Positions 1-7,328 of a stretch of DNA of 38,461 bases are shown here, piece by piece. The stretch comes from Lachnospiraceae bacterium. GTDB lineage: Bacteria > Bacillota > Clostridia > Lachnospirales > Lachnospiraceae. The translations under genes were made by a program, and so were the position numbers. The first letter of the stretch is position 1, and each line of letters opens with the position of its first letter. The notes beneath the pieces were generated by a model. The model ran no database searches. It was not told the origin of the DNA and was given only the letters and a program-made list of their open reading frames with translations. Where the stretch lies: NCBI GenBank assembly GCA_022510545.1, contig JAFLTG010000021.1, forward strand, positions 1 through 38,461, written 5' to 3'.

Positions 1-677
1 TCAGCAAGATAAAGGATTTTTCGTTTCATGCCGCTTTGCAGCATACGATAAACAATTTGAAATGCGGTATAAGTTTTTCCGGTTCCCGTTGCCATAACCA
101 GAAGGATTCTGTCCTGACCTCTGGCAATTGCATCTACTGTTCTGTTGACAGCAATACGCTGATAATAACGAGGGGGGTAAGTAGTTTGACTGCTATAGTA
201 GGGCTGTTCAATCAATTTTTCTTGGGTAGGGGTTAGTCCTGCGCCTTGGTTGGATTCTTGCTTATATCGTGCAATTAACTCAGCTTCCGTAGGAAATTCG
301 TCGAGACCAAATTCTCTCTCTTTACCTGTTAAAAAGTCGTGTTCAGCAAAACCGTCACCATTAGAACTGTATGCAAAAGGCAAGTCAAGCATCTGTGCAT
401 AGGTCATAGCCTGTTGCAGACCGTAAGATATACTGTGAGTATTGTCTTTTGCTTCTATAATTGCAATCGGGTTATTTGTATTTAGATAAAGAATATAGTC
501 AGCACGTTTGGGTTTCTCACGAAAAGCAAAATTACCCTTTAGATTAATCTTGCCGTCTGTGACGGGAGTCTCCATCGTGATTTTTTGCAGATTCCATTTA
601 GAGGTGATAGCCGGAGTTATATACTGTAGTTTGATATCTTCTTCTGTCATACTTTTCTTTGGTAGAATTGTGTTCAT
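1..677 (-). CDS. hsdR: Type I restriction endonuclease R subunit, N-terminal part (3' end outside window)
   Basis: This minus-strand frame stays open from ATG at 677 to the window edge, giving 225 residues. HsdR is the ATP-dependent translocase and nuclease subunit of type I restriction-modification complexes and works with HsdM and HsdS. Seen here: an N-terminal PD-(D/E)xK nuclease core with Asp60 and Glu75-Ala-Lys77, followed by the start of the helicase domain with a Walker A motif MATGTGKT at residues 195-202. The start is set by an AAAGGAG ribosome site a few bases upstream and by a good promoter further up. HsdM and HsdS would be expected nearby but are not on this side of the gene. A DEAD/DEAH helicase-nuclease of another restriction class is possible but less likely given the domain order. 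Confidence 0.88.
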   Translation of the reverse strand, partial: MNTILPKKSMTEEDIKLQYITPAITSKWNLQKITMETPVTDGKINLKGNFAFREKPKRADYILYLNTNNPIAIIEAKDNTHSISYGLQQAMTYAQMLDLPFAYSSNGDGFAEHDFLTGKEREFGLDEFPTEAELIARYKQESNQGAGLTPTQEKLIEQPYYSSQTTYPPRYYQRIAVNRTVDAIARGQDRILLVMATGTGKTYTAFQIVYRMLQSGMKRKILYLA

Positions 678-785
678 CAGTATAGGCTCCTTTCCGGAAT
701 GCGCTCCGATATTATCTATGTTGCAATCTATAAGAGATAAAGTAGTTTTGTGTTCTTAAGTAAAACATACCGTTCTTACAAACAT

Positions 786-814
786 AGTATATCAAGGAAG
801 CATGAATTCTTCAA
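786..814 (-). promoter_or_regulatory. Promoter of the hsdR-type gene
   Basis: On the minus strand there is a -35 TTGAAG (809-814), a 17-bp spacer and a -10 TATACT (786-791). It points at the HsdR start about 110 bases away. It lies back-to-back with the promoter at 860-888, so a regulator bound between them could act on both genes. Confidence 0.6.
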
Positions 815-859
815 GCAGCGACACATTTCTTAGCTTAGTATTTATCAAAAATAACACTT

Positions 860-888
860 GTCTTATAGCGAAGAATGATGTACAATAT
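860..888 (+). promoter_or_regulatory. Promoter of the XRE/KilA-N pair
   Basis: -35 TTGTCT (860-865), 17-bp spacer, -10 TACAAT (883-888), so transcription should start near 895. This rules out the in-frame ATG at 875 as the start of the downstream gene, because it lies inside the promoter, and supports the ATG at 917. Confidence 0.6.
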
Positions 889-916
889 TAAAAACCACGC
901 AATGCAGGAGATGGTT

Positions 917-1120
917 ATGAATAATATAAATCAACAAATTATTGATCTAAGAAAAGAAACTAAACTCAATCGTAAAGCTTTTTCTGAACATTTTGGGATT
1001 CCGCTTCGAACGATAGAGGATTGGGAAGCCGGAAGAAGGACACCTCCGGAATATATACCCAGACTAATTAAATATCAGATTGAGTATGAGAAATTGGTAA
1101 ACGACAAAATGGAAGATTAG
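917..1120 (+). CDS. Small XRE-like helix-turn-helix DNA-binding protein
   Basis: This is a 67-residue protein that is almost entirely one helix-turn-helix fold. The segment around residues 13-45, with KLNRKAFSEHFGIP followed by RTIEDWEAGRRTPP, is typical of XRE/antitoxin-type regulators. The ATG at 917 is chosen because AGGAG lies at 906-910 and the promoter at 860-888 excludes the upstream in-frame ATG. It is divergent from the HsdR gene and 74 bases upstream of the KilA-N gene, so it may autoregulate and also control one or both neighbours. It could equally be a lone antitoxin-like regulator; no partner toxin was recognised beside it. Confidence 0.75.
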   Translation: MNNINQQIIDLRKETKLNRKAFSEHFGIPLRTIEDWEAGRRTPPEYIPRLIKYQIEYEKLVNDKMED

Positions 1121-1122
1121 CA

Positions 1123-1149
1123 TAATAAACAAAATAGGATAGTTTATTA
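1123..1149. promoter_or_regulatory. Inverted repeat, possible operator upstream of the KilA-N gene
   Basis: The 8-bp arms TAATAAAC and GTTTATTA are perfect and separated by 11 bases, in the gap between the XRE gene and the KilA-N gene. The size and symmetry would suit a dimeric XRE regulator. There is no T-run after it, so a terminator is unlikely. Confidence 0.4.
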
Positions 1150-1194
1150 CATAGGATAGATGAAGAAAGATAAAAATTATGATAGGAGATATAT

Positions 1195-2052
1195 ATGGCA
1201 AAAGCACTTATAAAAGAAACCATTCATGCAAAAGGTGTTGATATTGGAATATATACAACTGATTTTGAAAATGAATTTATTTCTTTGACAGATATTGCAA
1301 AGTATAAAAGTGATGATCCGACAGCAGTAATCCAGAACTGGATGCGTAATAGAGATGTCATTGAATTTTTGGGTTTATGGGAAAGTCTTCATAATCCTGA
1401 TTTTAAACCCCTCGAATTCGAGGGGTTTAAAAACCAAGCTGGTGCAAATGCATTTACAATGTCTCCGAAGAAATGGATTGATTCCACACAGGCAATCGGC
1501 ATTATTTCAAAATCTGGCCGTTATGGAGGAACATTTGCTCATTCAGATATTGCTTTTGAATTTGCTTCATGGATTTCTCCGGAGTTTAAGCTGTATATTA
1601 TTAAGGATTACAGACGGTTAAAATATGAAGAAAACAGCAGACTATCTCTGAACTGGAATTTGAATCGTGAAATTTCAAAATTGAATTATCGCATTCATAC
1701 TGATGCAATTAGAACAAATCTGATACCGCCGGAATTAACAAAGGAACAGATTAGTTTTACATATGCAAGTGAAGCCGATTTGCTTAATGTGGCATTATTT
1801 GGTAAAACTGCAAAGCAATGGCGTACAGAAAATCCAGATAAAAAGGGAAATGTCAGAGATTATGCAACACTTAATCAATTACTGGTTCTTGCAAATATGG
1901 AGAGTTACAATGCAATATTGATTGAGCAGGGAAAGTTGCAACCGGAAAGATTGATCGCACTGCACGATTTGGCAGTAACGCAAATGCAGACTATGGATTC
2001 TTTGAATATGTCAAGTTTGCCTCAGATTGGGACGTACAATGATAGATTATGA
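1195..2052 (+). CDS. KilA-N domain protein
   Basis: This 285-residue protein has an N-terminal KilA-N domain (about residues 15-145), recognised from the order of conserved segments: ISLTDIAKYK, IQNWMRNRDVIEFLGLWE, the FTMSPKKWIDSTQAIGI stretch, and FAHSDIAFEFASWISPEFKLYII. KilA-N is a DNA-binding domain common in phages and mobile elements. In bacteria these proteins often sit in prophage or defence regions, and their targets are mostly unknown. The C-terminal half is helical with no motif I recognise. A GATAGGAGAT ribosome site precedes the ATG. Its neighbours (restriction gene, XRE regulator) suit an accessory island. An unusually long perfect DNA palindrome lies inside the coding sequence at 1401-1432. 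Confidence 0.85.
   Translation: MAKALIKETIHAKGVDIGIYTTDFENEFISLTDIAKYKSDDPTAVIQNWMRNRDVIEFLGLWESLHNPDFKPLEFEGFKNQAGANAFTMSPKKWIDSTQAIGIISKSGRYGGTFAHSDIAFEFASWISPEFKLYIIKDYRRLKYEENSRLSLNWNLNREISKLNYRIHTDAIRTNLIPPELTKEQISFTYASEADLLNVALFGKTAKQWRTENPDKKGNVRDYATLNQLLVLANMESYNAILIEQGKLQPERLIALHDLAVTQMQTMDSLNMSSLPQIGTYNDRL
1401..1432. repeat. Perfect 32-bp palindrome inside the KilA-N gene
   Basis: Both 16-base arms pair without mismatch around a central GAATTC (1414-1419), with no loop. It encodes residues within the KilA-N domain (FKPLEFEGFK). A perfect palindrome of this length is rare by chance in coding DNA and could extrude as a cruciform or fold in the mRNA. Confidence 0.9.
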
Positions 2053-2282
2053 CCGAGCATCTTTATTGTATACCCACCGCATGTCAAGCTGTGAACAGTT
2101 ACTGTAAGGCAGTGGAAGTATCACGCATATGCAAGCAATTGATAAGTAGTAAAAAGTGCAACGGTCATTGCAGAGGAGAATAAGTCCATTCCTTTGCAAG
2201 TGGTTACCGTGTCTATTAATGGAGACATACAATAGCAGTCTGATTTTTATTGTTATTTGTAAGAATATGTGGAGGCTACAAA
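2053..2282. other. Intergenic stretch with no recognised gene
   Basis: These 230 bases separate the KilA-N gene from the CcdA-TlpA gene. I see no convincing coding frame, no clear intrinsic terminator, and only the GGAGG ribosome site of the next gene at 2271-2275. Confidence 0.6.
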
Positions 2283-3563
2283 ATGAATTTTAATCTTGAT
2301 ATCAGTGTAACGGCAACAACTGTATTGATTCAGGGACTGCTAAGTTTCTTTTCCCCCTGCGTATTTCCATTGGTTCCACTCTATATTGGATATTTTTCAG
2401 GGGGTGCAAAAAAGGTTGATGAAGACGGCACCATATATTATCCACAAGGGCGCGTGCTGCTGCACACTATCTTCTTTGTGCTTGGCATCAGTGCCGCTTT
2501 TTTTCTGCTGGGGTTTGGGTTTACCGCTCTTGGTCAGTTTTTTTCTGATAATCAGTACCTGTTTGCCAAAATCAGCGGTATTATCATGATTTTTTTTGGT
2601 CTATATCAGTTGGGGCTTTTTGGGCACTCTAATATACTTGAGCAGGAGCGAAAACTGCCGTTTCGGTTAGACAAGATGACCATGGGGCCGCTGCCGGCAT
2701 TGCTTTTAGGCTTTACATTCAGTTTTGCATGGACGCCCTGTGTCGGTCCGACGCTTAGCAGTGTTCTCCTATTAGCGGGATCTACCGGAAACGCAGCGAG
2801 AGGTCTGGGTTTGATATTCATTTATACACTCGGTTTTGTTCTGCCTTTTCTGGCAGTAGGTTTGTTCACTCGGACTGTTTTGGAATTTTTCAAAAAGTAT
2901 AAAAATGTTGTACGGTACACAGTGAAAATTGGAGCGTTGCTTTTAATCTTCATGGGAATCATGACATTGACCGGTTTCATGAACGGTTTAACCGCTTATC
3001 TATCAAGATTTGACGGACTGTTCTTAGAGCAGGCGGAAAGTATTCCTGAAAATAGTGAAGTTGAAGCAGCTGTGGAAAGTCAGGAGCCGGTTTCTGATGA
3101 AGATGACAACAGCAGTTTAGAAGAAGTAGTACCGGCTCCTGATTTCACACTTACTGATCAGAATGGGAATATCCATACGCTGTCTGATTATAAGGGACAG
3201 ACTGTTTTCCTGAATTTCTGGGCTACCTGGTGTCCGCCTTGCCGCAGTGAAATGCCTGAGATTCAAAAACTTTATGAGGAATATGGATACAATGAAGGAG
3301 ACCTTGTTGTACTAGGCGTTGCAGCACCGGGCGTTGGACAAGAGGGAGACCTCGATTATGTTAAGGAATTCCTCTCTGAAAACGGGTATACATTCCCTGT
3401 AGCTATGGACAGTCTGGGAGTATTTACTTCCGTATATAGTATCCGGGCCTATCCCACCACTTTTATGATTAGTGAAGATGGAAGCGTATATGGCTATGTT
3501 GAAGGCGCATTGACGGAAGATTTGATGCACAGTATTGTGGAACAGACTATGGAAGCAAATTGA
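2283..3563 (+). CDS. CcdA-TlpA fusion: membrane thiol-disulfide transporter with a thioredoxin domain
   Basis: This 426-residue protein joins two redox modules. Residues about 10-250 are a CcdA/DsbD-type membrane domain with six or so hydrophobic segments and the two hallmark Pro-Cys sites, SPC26VFP and TPC153VGP. CcdA moves reducing equivalents from cytoplasmic thioredoxin across the membrane. After an acidic linker (about 255-285) comes an extracytoplasmic TlpA-like thioredoxin domain with active site C317-P-P-C320. The fusion delivers electrons directly to its own outer domain. The ATG at 2283 is preferred over an upstream in-frame codon because GGAGG lies seven bases before it. Likely roles are protection or repair of extracytoplasmic thiols or peroxide reduction. 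No cytochrome c genes are nearby. Confidence 0.9.
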   Translation: MNFNLDISVTATTVLIQGLLSFFSPCVFPLVPLYIGYFSGGAKKVDEDGTIYYPQGRVLLHTIFFVLGISAAFFLLGFGFTALGQFFSDNQYLFAKISGIIMIFFGLYQLGLFGHSNILEQERKLPFRLDKMTMGPLPALLLGFTFSFAWTPCVGPTLSSVLLLAGSTGNAARGLGLIFIYTLGFVLPFLAVGLFTRTVLEFFKKYKNVVRYTVKIGALLLIFMGIMTLTGFMNGLTAYLSRFDGLFLEQAESIPENSEVEAAVESQEPVSDEDDNSSLEEVVPAPDFTLTDQNGNIHTLSDYKGQTVFLNFWATWCPPCRSEMPEIQKLYEEYGYNEGDLVVLGVAAPGVGQEGDLDYVKEFLSENGYTFPVAMDSLGVFTSVYSIRAYPTTFMISEDGSVYGYVEGALTEDLMHSIVEQTMEAN

Positions 3564-3632
3564 CAAATTACCCATGGTAAAGAAGGAATTTATGGGATAA
3601 AATAATAACAGGTAGGGAAGGAGGTACTTCTT

Positions 3633-6092
3633 ATGATAGATATTTATTTTGATAAACTGTATCGCTACGAAAGAGTTGCGGAACCTTGCTATATTGGTAT
3701 ACCTGTGAAGAAAGGGGAGCTTCGGGAACTTTTCGGAGTCAGGGTGTATCAGGAAGGCAGGGAACTGCCCCTTCAGGCAAAGGTGACGTCCCGGCATAAG
3801 GATGGGTCCGTGCGATTTTTATTCCTGCGCTTTTTGGCAGATCTGCCTGCTAATAAAGGTGCAGTGCTACAGTGCAGTCTGCACGATGAGACGGATGAAA
3901 TAGAAGCTGCCCAGCTGGGCGAGGAAAAGAAGACCTCTGCACCCTGCGGATGGGTAACAAAGGATGGCGGGTCGGCAGTGAATGTCAAAGCGGACGAAAT
4001 GGGCGTTACGGTGTCCACAGTCTGCGGCGGCGAACAACAACCATTTTTCTTCCGGGTACAGAATGGCAGCAATGCTCTTTTTGAAAAACTTCATGCCCAT
4101 GGAAGAGATTATGAACATAAACAGTTTGTAGGTCCGTTACTGAAAGATGATGAGGGGCGGAAGTATCAAGTGCAGTTTGGCACTTGGCAGATCATGGAGG
4201 AAGGGCCTGTGTGCGCCGTTCTGAAAGCGAGAGGCAGCAATGTTTTAAATTTCGGAGAGAGCGGTATGCCCCATGTGGATTTTGAATGCAAGCTTACTGC
4301 ATGGGCGGGAAAGCCTTGGGTTGAAGTGTCCTATCGAATCATTAACACCACGGATGAGCCTCTTCATGTGGCTTCGCTGAAATTTCAGCTTCTCAGAACC
4401 CCGGGTGAGATTGCAGCGGAAGAAACTGTGAAGATGAATACATATGAGAAACTGGATTCCACAGGATGCGGTGATCAGTTGGATGCTTCGGAGCTTGGGG
4501 ACGGACCTGTTTTCCATGTAAGGGGCGTTGGGGAGCTTAAGCAGGCGGCGGATAAAACGCCTGTGGAGAAGGTGCGTACCTGTGTGGGAAGCTCCAATTA
4601 TAAGACGGATTTTTATCTGGGACAGAATGGCACTGCCGTGAGCCGTACGGTGGACTCCGCATGGCTGCTTGGAGAGGCAAATGAGCATTTTGCCGAGGTA
4701 CTCTACGGAACCTTTTTTGCAGATGTCACAGACAGTGAGGGCGGTGTGTGTGCCACAGTATTTCAGGCACAGCAAAATTACCCCAAGGCAGTGCAGGCGG
4801 ATCAAACGGGAATCTCCGTTATGCTGGTGCCCGAGCATGTTGAAAAAGTAGTTATGCAGACCGGTATGTCCAGAGAGCAGAAGGTTCTGCTTCACTTTCA
4901 CACTGCTGACGAGGATTTAGCAGAGATTGATAACCGCAGTCTGATTTACCAGATGCCCGACAGACCGTATCTGTCTCCTGAGACTCACAAAAACTCAGGG
5001 GTGTGGCTGGATGTTTTTGCGGACAAATTAGATATTGATGTGGAGCAATGTCTGGTCGGAAAGGCCGACGGTCATTGCCGTGCCTATGGAATGCTGAATT
5101 TCGGTGATTCTTACGACTCCCATTACACAGCTCAGGGGCGGGGCGGAGATGGACTGGTCTGGTGTAATAATGAATATGATTATCCCCATGCCTGCGCGCT
5201 TTTGTATGTGCGCACGGGAATTCGGAGATTCTTGGATTATAACATTGCATCCTGCAGCCATTGGATGGATGTGGATGTGTGTCATTATCATTCCAATCCC
5301 CTCTATGTGGGCGGACAGTGGGAACATACGAACGGACATTGTATCGACGGAGTCATGGTATGCTCCCATGAGTGGGTGGAAGGACTCTTGGATTATTATC
5401 ATTTTACAGGTGACGAAAGAGGGCTTGAGACTGCACTGGGAATCGGAGACAATGTGCTGCGGCTTCTGGATAGTCCCATGTACGCTAAGGTAGGAGAAAC
5501 CAGTGCCAGAGAGACGGGCTGGGCGCTTCGGACACTTACGGCACTGTATGTGGAGACCGGTGATGAGAAGTGGATTGCAAAATGTGCCGGAATTCTGCAG
5601 GATTTTAAGGTCTGGGAGAAACAGTACGGCAACTGGCTTGCCCCTTACACGGATAATACCATCATTCGAGTGGGATTTATGATCTCTGTTGCAATCGGAA
5701 GTGTCATGCGCTATTACAGGGAGTTCCCTGATCCTGAGCTGAAGGCGATGATGCTTCGGGCGGTGGATGATCTGATTGAAAACTGTTATATGGAGAAGTT
5801 AGGCTGCTTTTATTACAAGGAACTTCCCAGTCTGAATCGCATCGGAAAAAATACGCTGCTTCTAGAGGCTCTGGCCATCGCTTATGAGCTGTCGGGGGAT
5901 GAGAACTATCTGCGCCCCGGAATAGAGACATTCAAGAAGGCTGTATCGGCGAATACTCCCGGTGCTGTTGGAGCCAAAAAGGTCGTAGGGGATGCGGTGA
6001 TTGTAGGCAATGCCAGCAGCAAGGATTTCGCACAGAGCATGGTACCTTTGGCAACCTATTACAGAGCGGCAGCAGAGCGCGGACTTCTGTAA
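3633..6092 (+). CDS. Exo-rhamnogalacturonan lyase-like protein (PcRGLX/YetA family)
   Basis: An 819-residue protein without a signal peptide, so probably cytoplasmic. Its organisation matches the PcRGLX/YetA family: an N-terminal RIFT-barrel-like region (about 1-90), a central beta-rich domain, and a C-terminal alpha/alpha-barrel region with conserved segments such as WCNNEYDYPHA and CHYHSNPLYVGGQWEHTNGH (about residues 500-580). The family includes lyases that remove unsaturated galacturonate-rhamnose units from the ends of rhamnogalacturonan I. A strong GGAAGGAGGT site precedes the ATG. The KdgF-like cupin 46 bases downstream handles the kind of unsaturated sugar such a lyase would release, which supports the assignment. 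Substrate remains inferred. Confidence 0.75.
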   Translation: MIDIYFDKLYRYERVAEPCYIGIPVKKGELRELFGVRVYQEGRELPLQAKVTSRHKDGSVRFLFLRFLADLPANKGAVLQCSLHDETDEIEAAQLGEEKKTSAPCGWVTKDGGSAVNVKADEMGVTVSTVCGGEQQPFFFRVQNGSNALFEKLHAHGRDYEHKQFVGPLLKDDEGRKYQVQFGTWQIMEEGPVCAVLKARGSNVLNFGESGMPHVDFECKLTAWAGKPWVEVSYRIINTTDEPLHVASLKFQLLRTPGEIAAEETVKMNTYEKLDSTGCGDQLDASELGDGPVFHVRGVGELKQAADKTPVEKVRTCVGSSNYKTDFYLGQNGTAVSRTVDSAWLLGEANEHFAEVLYGTFFADVTDSEGGVCATVFQAQQNYPKAVQADQTGISVMLVPEHVEKVVMQTGMSREQKVLLHFHTADEDLAEIDNRSLIYQMPDRPYLSPETHKNSGVWLDVFADKLDIDVEQCLVGKADGHCRAYGMLNFGDSYDSHYTAQGRGGDGLVWCNNEYDYPHACALLYVRTGIRRFLDYNIASCSHWMDVDVCHYHSNPLYVGGQWEHTNGHCIDGVMVCSHEWVEGLLDYYHFTGDERGLETALGIGDNVLRLLDSPMYAKVGETSARETGWALRTLTALYVETGDEKWIAKCAGILQDFKVWEKQYGNWLAPYTDNTIIRVGFMISVAIGSVMRYYREFPDPELKAMMLRAVDDLIENCYMEKLGCFYYKELPSLNRIGKNTLLLEALAIAYELSGDENYLRPGIETFKKAVSANTPGAVGAKKVVGDAVIVGNASSKDFAQSMVPLATYYRAAAERGLL

Positions 6093-6138
6093 GTCGGCCG
6101 AAAATGAAGATGTAGAATAAAAACAAGGAGAAAAGCAG

Positions 6139-6501
6139 ATGAAAACAGAAAAAAACAGGATATGGAATTATAATGACGAAATCGACGGCGAGAGCGGCGG
6201 TGAAGGTGTCGTGCGCAAAATACTGGCATATACGGATGAACTGATGGTTGTGGAAAACCACTTCGGAAAGGATGCGGTAGGCGCACTGCATCATCATCCG
6301 CATACACAGATTACCTATGTGGTGAGCGGACAATTTGAATTTACAATCGATGGAGAAAAGAAGATTGTTAATCCCGGGGACAGCATGCTGAAAAAGGATG
6401 GAATAGAGCATGGCTGTGTATGCCTGAAAGAGGGCATACTTTTAGATATCTTTTCGCCGATGCGGGAAGACTTTATAGACAAGGAGGCAAAATCCCTATG
6501 A
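6139..6501 (+). CDS. kdgF: KdgF-like cupin (unsaturated uronate linearisation)
   Basis: A 120-residue single-domain cupin. KdgF enzymes help convert 4,5-unsaturated galacturonate, the product of pectin lyases, to the linear 5-keto-4-deoxyuronate. Seen here: the KdgF-type opening VVRKILAYTDELMVVE (24-39), the metal-binding cluster HHHPHTQ (51-57), a second conserved His91 in the IEHG stretch, and the C-terminal LLDIFSPMREDFI. The order and spacing of these segments are those of KdgF rather than of a generic cupin. It follows the rhamnogalacturonan lyase gene and is probably co-transcribed with it. An AAGGAGAA site precedes the start. Confidence 0.8.
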   Translation: MKTEKNRIWNYNDEIDGESGGEGVVRKILAYTDELMVVENHFGKDAVGALHHHPHTQITYVVSGQFEFTIDGEKKIVNPGDSMLKKDGIEHGCVCLKEGILLDIFSPMREDFIDKEAKSL

Positions 6502-6641
6502 AAACATTAGTTGCATTTTTCAGCGCAGAAAGCGGCAAAACGGCAGAGAAACTTAGACCTTATGTGCAAGGTGCGACGTCTGTTAATGCAAAACGGGTGA
6601 GTACGGCAGATGAAGTTAAGAACTGGCTAGAGAACTTATGA
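6498..6641 (+). pseudogene. Flavodoxin remnant with a large in-frame internal deletion
   Basis: The 47-codon frame begins MKTLVAFFSAESGKTAEKL, the start of a flavodoxin with its FMN phosphate loop. It then jumps to a segment ending KRVSTADEVKNWLENL, which is the usual C-terminal tail of the same family. Most of the flavin-binding domain, on the order of 100 residues, is missing, so it cannot fold as a flavodoxin. Its ATG overlaps the kdgF stop (ATGA) and has its own AAGGAGG, so it is still translated in principle. Called a remnant because of the missing core; a novel micropeptide is conceivable but not supported. Confidence 0.7.
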
Positions 6642-6722
6642 TTTATATTATCAGGCATGGACAGACGGAACTAATAGTGCCAATGTTCTGAAGGGAAGAA
6701 GTAAGTTTATAAGGAGTATGTT
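6638..6722 (+). pseudogene. Histidine phosphatase remnant, frameshifted and truncated
   Basis: The ATG at 6638 overlaps the previous stop and reads MIYIIRHGQTEL, the catalytic RHG motif that opens phosphoglycerate-mutase-like histidine phosphatases. One base out of frame the homology continues as NSANVLKGRSKF, then runs into the ribosome site of the Nudix gene. So a single-base shift and loss of the remaining gene have destroyed it. The first frame stops at 6691. Confidence 0.65.
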
Positions 6723-7322
6723 ATGAATTCTATGTCAGATGACAATCAAAACAATTTAACCTGGGAGGAAATAAGCACAGAACATATCGTGCAGGATAAA
6801 TGGATTGATTTCAGGCGCTCTGCCTATCGATTCCCGGACGGAAGTGTGTTTGAACCGTTTTACAGTTACAGCCGAAGAGACTATGTTGTGATAGTTGCAT
6901 CGGATACAGATGGAGATTATATCTGCGTCAGGCAGTTCCGTCAGGGCATTAAGGAAGTAACAACAGAATTTCCCGCAGGCGGTATTGAGCGAACGGATGG
7001 CAAGGAGTATGGATCAGGGGGCAGTCGGGCAGCATCAGAGGATGCACTGGAAGCAGCCAGAAGAGAATTGCTTGAAGAAACCGGATATGTATCTGATGAG
7101 TGGACACATTTACTTACAGTACCGTCGAATGCCACAATATCAGATAATTACGCACATATTTTTATGGCGAAAAATTGTAGTAAGTCCGGAGAGCAGAAAC
7201 TTGACGAGACAGAGTTTTTGAATGTTAGGAAATATTCTGCAGCCGAGATTGAAGAGCTTATTTATAAAGGTGATTTCCAGCAGGCGGTTCACATTATGGC
7301 ATGGCTGCTGGCGCAAAGGTGA
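6723..7322 (+). CDS. Nudix hydrolase (ADP-ribose pyrophosphatase-like)
   Basis: A 199-residue Nudix protein. The catalytic box GX5EX7REUXEEXGU is intact as G100...E106...R114-E115-L-L-E118-E119-T-G121-Y122. The N-terminal region, with a PFYSYSRRDYVVIVA stretch and a VRQFRQG strand, resembles ADP-ribose/nucleoside-diphosphate-sugar pyrophosphatases. Unusually, the PAGGIE segment that normally runs straight into the box is separated from it by about 18 extra residues rich in Gly, Ser and Asp (about 90-107). Substrate cannot be read from sequence. An AAGGAG site precedes the ATG. The gene follows decayed genes and is followed after six bases by the YjbR-EVE gene, suggesting one operon. Confidence 0.85.
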   Translation: MNSMSDDNQNNLTWEEISTEHIVQDKWIDFRRSAYRFPDGSVFEPFYSYSRRDYVVIVASDTDGDYICVRQFRQGIKEVTTEFPAGGIERTDGKEYGSGGSRAASEDALEAARRELLEETGYVSDEWTHLLTVPSNATISDNYAHIFMAKNCSKSGEQKLDETEFLNVRKYSAAEIEELIYKGDFQQAVHIMAWLLAQR

Positions 7323-7328
7323 TGGAAG

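Noticed and set aside
36-759. Plus-strand open frames opposite the HsdR gene
   Set aside because: They lack ribosome sites and family resemblance, and the minus strand encodes a clear nuclease-helicase.
875-916. Upstream in-frame start of the XRE protein
   Set aside because: The codon at 875 lies within the -35/-10 promoter at 860-888, and a better ribosome site precedes 917.
2047-2232. 61-codon minus-strand frame in the KilA-N/CcdA gap
   Set aside because: No ribosome site, composition not protein-like, and no recognised motif; treated as chance.
3566-3580. TTACC-CAT-GGTAA as a terminator after the CcdA-TlpA gene
   Set aside because: Only a five-base stem and no T-run.
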